Below, piece by piece: positions 1-5,419 of a DNA stretch of 5,419 bases (positions are counted from its first letter, which is position 1; every line of letters begins with the position of its first letter). Under the pieces are notes generated by a model. It was not told where the DNA came from, made no database searches, and saw nothing but the letters and a program-made list of their open reading frames with translations. This DNA comes from Faucicola sp048551375. Lineage in GTDB: Bacteria; Pseudomonadota; Gammaproteobacteria; Pseudomonadales; Moraxellaceae. A program made the position numbers and the translations under genes. The stretch spans positions 1 to 5,419 of the forward strand of contig NZ_JBLYZJ010000028.1 in NCBI RefSeq assembly GCF_048551375.1. Reading direction: 5' to 3'.

Positions 1-2
1 AA

Positions 3-15
3 ATTAAATAACAAC
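3..15 (+). repeat. 13-bp direct repeat, leader copy
   Basis: This copy is identical to 2047-2059. It ends two bases before the 16S processing stem begins, close to where E. coli leaders have boxA followed by boxC. It lacks the CTCTTTA core, and the bases upstream are outside the window, so whether it overlaps the end of a boxA element cannot be told. Confidence 0.5.
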
Positions 16-17
16 AA

Positions 18-54
18 ACACAAGAACAACTTGTGTGGATTTTCACTTTAATGC
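18..54 (+). other. 5' arm of the 16S precursor processing stem
   Basis: Bases 18-33 are perfectly complementary to 1760-1775 (16 pairs). Bases 34-54 pair with 1738-1758 (21 pairs, four of them G-U), with a single bulged G at 1759. Together they form a 37-pair helix that loops out the whole 16S gene and its inner leader. In related bacteria such stems are cut by RNase III to release pre-16S, which RNase E/G and other nucleases then trim. The cleavage positions cannot be read from sequence alone; the pairing is seen directly and the enzyme is inferred from family knowledge. Confidence 0.9.
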
Positions 55-64
55 GATAAATTAA

Positions 65-143
65 GGCTTAATTAATTTAGTATTGAAGTTTAAATACTCG
101 TAAGTTTATTTGAGCAAAGAACAGTAAATAAATTAATTGAGCC
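65..143 (+). other. Branched stem-loop in the 16S leader
   Basis: Bases 65-79 pair with 129-143 over 15 consecutive pairs (one G-U), closing a domain inside the 16S stalk. Within it, 80-84 can pair with 93-97 (5 pairs, loop 85-92), and 105-110 can pair weakly with 123-128 (6 pairs including one G-U). That would make a three-way junction. The outer helix is convincing; the inner A-U-rich helices are tentative. In E. coli the rrn leader RNA is also structured and helps 16S folding and assembly, and a similar role here is an inference. Confidence 0.65.
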
Positions 144-153
144 AAGCAAATTA

Positions 154-191
154 ATTATTGCTTTAACTGCGTAAGCGGATAAAGCAATAAT
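154..191 (+). other. GNRA-capped hairpin just upstream of mature 16S
   Basis: Bases 154-165 pair perfectly with 180-191 (12 pairs). After one A-A mismatch (166/179), bases 167-170 pair with 175-178 around the tetraloop GTAA (171-174), a GNRA loop. The hairpin ends ten bases before the proposed 16S 5' end. It may define a single-stranded window for final 5' maturation of 16S or help early folding of the 5' domain; both roles are inferences. It cannot be an intrinsic terminator, because no T-tract follows it. Confidence 0.75.
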
Positions 192-201
192 AAAAAAGAT
201 T

Positions 202-1731
<1,530 letters not shown>

Positions 1732-1737
1732 AAACAA

Positions 1738-1775
1738 GTATTGAAGTGAGAATTCACAGCAAGTTGTTCTTGTGT
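1738..1775 (+). other. 3' arm of the 16S precursor processing stem
   Basis: This segment begins six bases after the proposed 16S 3' end and pairs with 18-54 as described for the 5' arm, with G1759 bulged. The stem ends 11 bases before tRNA-Ile. The remaining short pieces of the 16S-tRNA spacer (1732-1737 and 1776-1786) show no other signal. Confidence 0.9.
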
Positions 1776-1786
1776 CGTAAGCTAGC

Positions 1787-1863
1787 GGGTCTATAGCTCA
1801 GTTGGTTAGAGCACTGCCTTGATAAGGCAGGGGTCATAAGTTCAAGTCTTATTAGACCCACCA
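1787..1863 (+). tRNA. ileT: tRNA-Ile (anticodon GAT)
   Basis: This 77-nt tRNA reads isoleucine codons AUC and AUU. The acceptor stem GGGTCTA (1787-1793) pairs with TAGACCC (1853-1859), followed by discriminator A1860 and an encoded CCA at 1861-1863. The anticodon stem CTGCC/GGCAG (1814-1818 and 1826-1830, counting the stem C at 1814) encloses the loop TTGATAA with anticodon GAT at 1821-1823. The T arm is ATAAG/CTTAT around TTCAAGT (1841-1847), with only one G-C pair in the stem. The D arm carries the usual AGTTGGTTAGA. It lies 11 bases after the 16S stalk and 4 bases before tRNA-Ala, and is matured from the rRNA transcript. The symbol follows E. coli usage; the copy letter is arbitrary. Confidence 0.97.
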
Positions 1864-1867
1864 TTAT

Positions 1868-1943
1868 GGGGCCATAGCTCAGTTGGTAGAGCGCCTGCCT
1901 TGCACGCAGGAGGTCAGGAGTTCGACTCTCCTTGGCTCCACCA
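1868..1943 (+). tRNA. alaT: tRNA-Ala (anticodon TGC)
   Basis: This 76-nt tRNA reads alanine GCN codons, chiefly GCA and GCG. The acceptor stem GGGGCCA (1868-1874) pairs with TGGCTCC (1933-1939), including one G-U pair, followed by A1940 and an encoded CCA at 1941-1943. The anticodon stem CCTGC/GCAGG (1894-1898 and 1906-1910) holds the loop CTTGCAC with anticodon TGC at 1901-1903. The T arm is AGGAG/CTCCT around TTCGACT (1921-1927). It follows tRNA-Ile after only TTAT, so RNase P cleavage at its 5' end leaves a very short trailer on tRNA-Ile. The Ile-Ala pair in the 16S-23S spacer is typical of gammaproteobacterial rrn operons. The copy letter of the symbol is arbitrary. Confidence 0.97.
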
Positions 1944-1956
1944 CTAATAGCTTGCA

Positions 1957-2010
1957 ATAAAACAGACAAAGTGATTTGGTAATGATATAGATTGCTTCAA
2001 TCTGTTTTAT
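1957..2010 (+). other. Spacer hairpin downstream of tRNA-Ala
   Basis: Bases 1957-1966 are perfectly complementary to 2001-2010 (10 pairs) around a 34-nt loop. A competing local hairpin, 1989-1994 with 1998-2003 (6 pairs, 3-nt loop CTT), uses three bases of the same 3' arm, so the two folds are mutually exclusive in full. The stem starts 13 bases after the tRNA CCA. It might shield the spacer or direct 3' processing of tRNA-Ala, but no function can be read from the sequence. Confidence 0.6.
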
Positions 2011-2021
2011 ACAGAAAAGAC

Positions 2022-2045
2022 ATTACAACCTGACGAAGGTGTAAT
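2022..2045 (+). other. Short spacer hairpin
   Basis: Bases 2022-2027 pair with 2040-2045, and 2029-2031 pair with 2037-2039. A2028 is bulged, giving nine pairs around a five-base loop. It directly precedes the 13-base repeat at 2047-2059. No T-tract follows, so it is not an intrinsic terminator. Confidence 0.55.
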
Positions 2046-2046
2046 C

Positions 2047-2059
2047 ATTAAATAACAAC
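2047..2059 (+). repeat. 13-bp direct repeat, spacer copy
   Basis: The sequence ATTAAATAACAAC here is identical to bases 3-15 of the leader. Allowing one mismatch at the next base, the identity extends to 15 of 16. One copy sits just upstream of the 16S stalk and the other in the unpaired gap between spacer hairpins upstream of the 23S stalk. The similar placement before each large rRNA suggests a shared transcription or processing signal, but the low complexity of the sequence means chance cannot be excluded. Confidence 0.5.
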
Positions 2060-2076
2060 GAAAAGAAATGAGTCTG

Positions 2077-2110
2077 GGTTAATTATCACGTTCCAACAAG
2101 ATAATTAACC
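2077..2110 (+). other. Spacer hairpin with an 11-bp stem
   Basis: Bases 2077-2087 are perfectly complementary to 2100-2110, with a 12-nt loop at 2088-2099, and can extend by one G-U pair (2076/2111). The 5' arm could instead pair in part with 2126-2132 of the next hairpin (7 bases, 2075-2081), offering an alternative fold. The stem is A+U-rich and not followed by a T-tract. It probably organises the spacer RNA ahead of the 23S stalk. Confidence 0.65.
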
Positions 2111-2112
2111 TT

Positions 2113-2155
2113 GGTAATCAGCCACTAACCCAAATTAGTGGAATAACTGATTACC
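2113..2155 (+). other. Two-tier spacer hairpin next to the 23S stalk
   Basis: The outer stem 2113-2121/2147-2155 has nine perfect pairs. The inner stem 2122-2128/2135-2141 has seven perfect pairs with the loop CCCAAA. Only the five bases AATAA (2142-2146) are left as a bulge on the 3' side. The structure ends three bases before the 23S stalk and could stack on its base. Two perfect stems in register make chance unlikely; its role is unknown. Confidence 0.75.
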
Positions 2156-2158
2156 TAA

Positions 2159-2248
2159 AGTAAAGAGAACTGAATCAAGCGTAAACATAGGTGAAAAATC
2201 GTTACCATTACCTATATAACACGAATGGGAAACCATTTAGGGTTGTAT

Positions 2249-2255
<7 letters not shown>
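2159..2255 (+). other. 5' arm of the 23S precursor processing stem
   Basis: Read outward from 23S, 2242-2255 pairs with 5096-5109 (14 perfect pairs, of which 2249-2255/5096-5102 forms helix 1 of mature 23S). Then 2229-2241 pairs with 5111-5123 (13), 2217-2222 with 5126-5131 (6), 2213-2215 with 5136-5138 (3), 2206-2211 with 5139-5144 (6), 2194-2204 with 5146-5156 (11), 2190-2192 with 5157-5159 (3), 2182-2185 with 5160-5163 (4), 2174-2179 with 5165-5170 (6), 2170-2172 with 5172-5174 (3) and 2159-2168 with 5175-5184 (10). That is about 79 pairs, separated by small loops and bulges. RNase III is the expected processing enzyme, by analogy with E. coli. Confidence 0.88.
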
Positions 2256-5095
<2,840 letters not shown>

Positions 5096-5104
<9 letters not shown>

Positions 5105-5184
5105 ACAACGCCTAAGTGGTTTTAGGTGTTAGTTGATAGTAATGTTAATGATTTTTACCTTTAACTTGATACAGTCTCTTTACT
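5096..5184 (+). other. 3' arm of the 23S precursor processing stem
   Basis: This segment covers the last nine bases of mature 23S and the first 80 of the 23S-5S spacer, and is complementary to 2159-2255 as listed for the 5' arm. G5110 is bulged next to the perfect 14-pair inner helix. The core CTCTTTA at 5176-5182 matches boxA by chance, but it lies within this paired arm. Confidence 0.88.
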
Positions 5185-5263
5185 AATTCATCAATCCTAA
5201 ATTGATAAAAAATAACTCATTTCTCTTTGTTGTTCTACCGTAATCTCTACGGTTTAAAGCCTT
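5185..5263 (+). other. 5S-proximal spacer with two small hairpins
   Basis: Beyond the 23S stalk, this spacer holds the hairpin 5190-5195/5201-5206 (6 pairs, loop CCTAA) and the hairpin 5237-5242/5248-5253 (6 pairs, 5-nt loop). An unpaired A+U-rich stretch (5207-5236) lies between them. In E. coli, RNase E frees 5S by cutting A+U-rich single-stranded RNA close to its ends. The unpaired stretch and the ten bases just before 5S are plausible sites, by inference only. No tRNA or protein gene is present. Confidence 0.6.
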
Positions 5264-5378
5264 TGTTGACGATTATAGCTTGTTGGTCCCACCTGATCCC
5301 TTCCCGAACTCAGAAGTGAAACGACAATACGCCAATGGTAGTGTGGTTCGCCCATGTGAGAGTAGGTCATCGTCAACA
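5264..5378 (+). rRNA. rrf: 5S ribosomal RNA, complete
   Basis: This is the small RNA of the 50S subunit, bound by ribosomal proteins L5, L18 and L25 in gammaproteobacteria. Helix I is perfect: GTTGACGA (5265-5272) with TCGTCAAC (5370-5377), plus T5264-A5378. The internal segments GGTCCCACCTGA, CCGAACTCAGAAGTGAAACG and ATGTGAGAGTAGGTCATCG are typical, and the 115-nt length matches what I recall for Acinetobacter and its relatives. Ends are placed by helix I and may differ by one or two bases. It is the last gene of the operon, with the terminator starting 11 bases downstream; no tRNA follows it. Confidence 0.96.
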
Positions 5379-5389
5379 CCCTCTTAAGT

Positions 5390-5419
5390 AAACCCCCACT
5401 CAGTCGAGTGGGGGTTTTT
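5390..5419 (+). terminator. Intrinsic terminator of the rRNA operon
   Basis: The G+C-rich core CCCCCACTC (5393-5401) pairs with GAGTGGGGG (5406-5414) around the tetraloop AGTC. Flanking A-T pairs (5390-5392 with 5415-5417) extend the stem to 12 perfect pairs. The T-tract 5415-5419 runs to the end of the window and may continue. This is a classic Rho-independent terminator for the + strand. On the opposite strand only three T residues follow the stem, so it should act mainly in one direction. Confidence 0.95.

Larger units (their letters stand above)
1..201 (+). other. Distal part of the rRNA operon transcribed leader
   Basis: This A+T-rich stretch precedes mature 16S and contains no gene. 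It holds the 5' arm of the 16S processing stem (18-54), a branched stem-loop (65-143) and a GUAA-capped hairpin (154-191), described separately. The segment TTGTGTGGA at 32-40 resembles the boxC region of E. coli rrn leaders (CTGTGTGGG), which also lies in the processing stem. No sigma-70 promoter, FIS site or canonical boxA (GCTCTTTAA type) is visible, so promoters and boxA probably lie upstream of base 1. Promoter-like hexamers in this A+T-rich DNA fall inside the RNA stems and are not credible start sites. Confidence 0.85.
1944..2248 (+). other. tRNA-Ala to 23S spacer, non-coding and hairpin-rich
   Basis: This spacer of about 305 nt is A+T-rich, carries no gene, and is almost completely accounted for by RNA structure. 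It contains hairpins at 1957-2010, 2022-2045, 2077-2110 and 2113-2155, then the 5' arm of the 23S stalk from 2159 on. A 13-base sequence at 2047-2059 repeats one at 3-15 in the leader. I find no second boxA of the E. coli type and no further tRNA. Confidence 0.85.

Noticed and set aside
83..130. Promoter-like hexamers in the leader (for example TTGAAG at 83-88 and TAAATA at 125-130)
   Set aside because: Spacing does not fit sigma-70 promoters, and the bases belong to RNA helices inside the 16S stalk. A+T-rich DNA gives such matches by chance.
1754..1969. Minus-strand open frame of 71 codons across the two tRNA genes, with a protein motif like SRTPDLLRARQALYQLSYGP
   Set aside because: It is the antisense translation of tRNA-Ile and tRNA-Ala. 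This kind of peptide is a well-known false hypothetical protein in genome annotations.
5174..5185. boxA-like sequence with the exact core CTCTTTA downstream of 23S
   Set aside because: It is paired with 2159-2168 in the 23S stalk and comes after 23S has been transcribed, so it is unlikely to act as an antitermination signal for the large rRNA genes.
5227..5236. GTTGTTCT in the 23S-5S spacer, complementary to 23-30 of the leader
   Set aside because: It is only eight bases, and the leader partner is already in a much longer perfect helix with 1760-1775. Probably chance.

Overview
The window is a single ribosomal RNA operon on the + strand, in the order 16S rRNA, tRNA-Ile(GAT), tRNA-Ala(TGC), 23S rRNA, 5S rRNA, intrinsic terminator. 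I see no protein-coding gene: every open reading frame of some length lies inside an rRNA or tRNA gene, mostly antisense to it. The order, the Ile/Ala tRNA pair, the 16S 3' end carrying the anti-Shine-Dalgarno sequence and the 115-nt 5S type point to a gammaproteobacterium. From memory, the 16S, 23S and 5S signatures look most like Moraxellaceae, near Moraxella and Psychrobacter. I could not run an alignment, so genus and species stay open. The spacers are very A+T-rich, which suggests a fairly low-GC genome.

Layout: 1-201 is the end of the transcribed leader, with promoters and boxA lying outside the window; 202-1731 is 16S; 1732-1786 is a spacer holding the 3' arm of the 16S processing stem; 1787-1863 is tRNA-Ile; 1868-1943 is tRNA-Ala, only 4 nt later; 1944-2248 is a hairpin-rich spacer; 2249-5104 is 23S; 5105-5263 is the 23S-5S spacer; 5264-5378 is 5S; 5390-5419 is a strong terminator whose U-tract ends the window.

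The parts work as one precursor transcript. The sequences flanking 16S are complementary over 37 base pairs (18-54 with 1738-1775, one bulge). Those flanking 23S are complementary over about 79 pairs in arms of about 90-97 nt (2159-2255 with 5096-5184). These stalks bring the ends of each subunit RNA together and are the expected RNase III substrates. The tRNAs sit between the stalks and would be released by RNase P and 3' nucleases. 5S would be freed from the A+U-rich tail, and the terminator ends transcription. Smaller hairpins decorate the leader and spacers: a GUAA-capped hairpin just before 16S, a 15-bp stem enclosing two smaller hairpins in the leader, and four spacer hairpins between tRNA-Ala and 23S.

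There is no sign of an undescribed enzyme or defence system, intron, intervening sequence or mobile element. The observations worth a second look concern precursor-RNA architecture: the very long 23S stalk, a 13-nt direct repeat shared by the 16S leader and the pre-23S spacer, the 4-nt tRNA spacer, and spacer folds that compete with each other.
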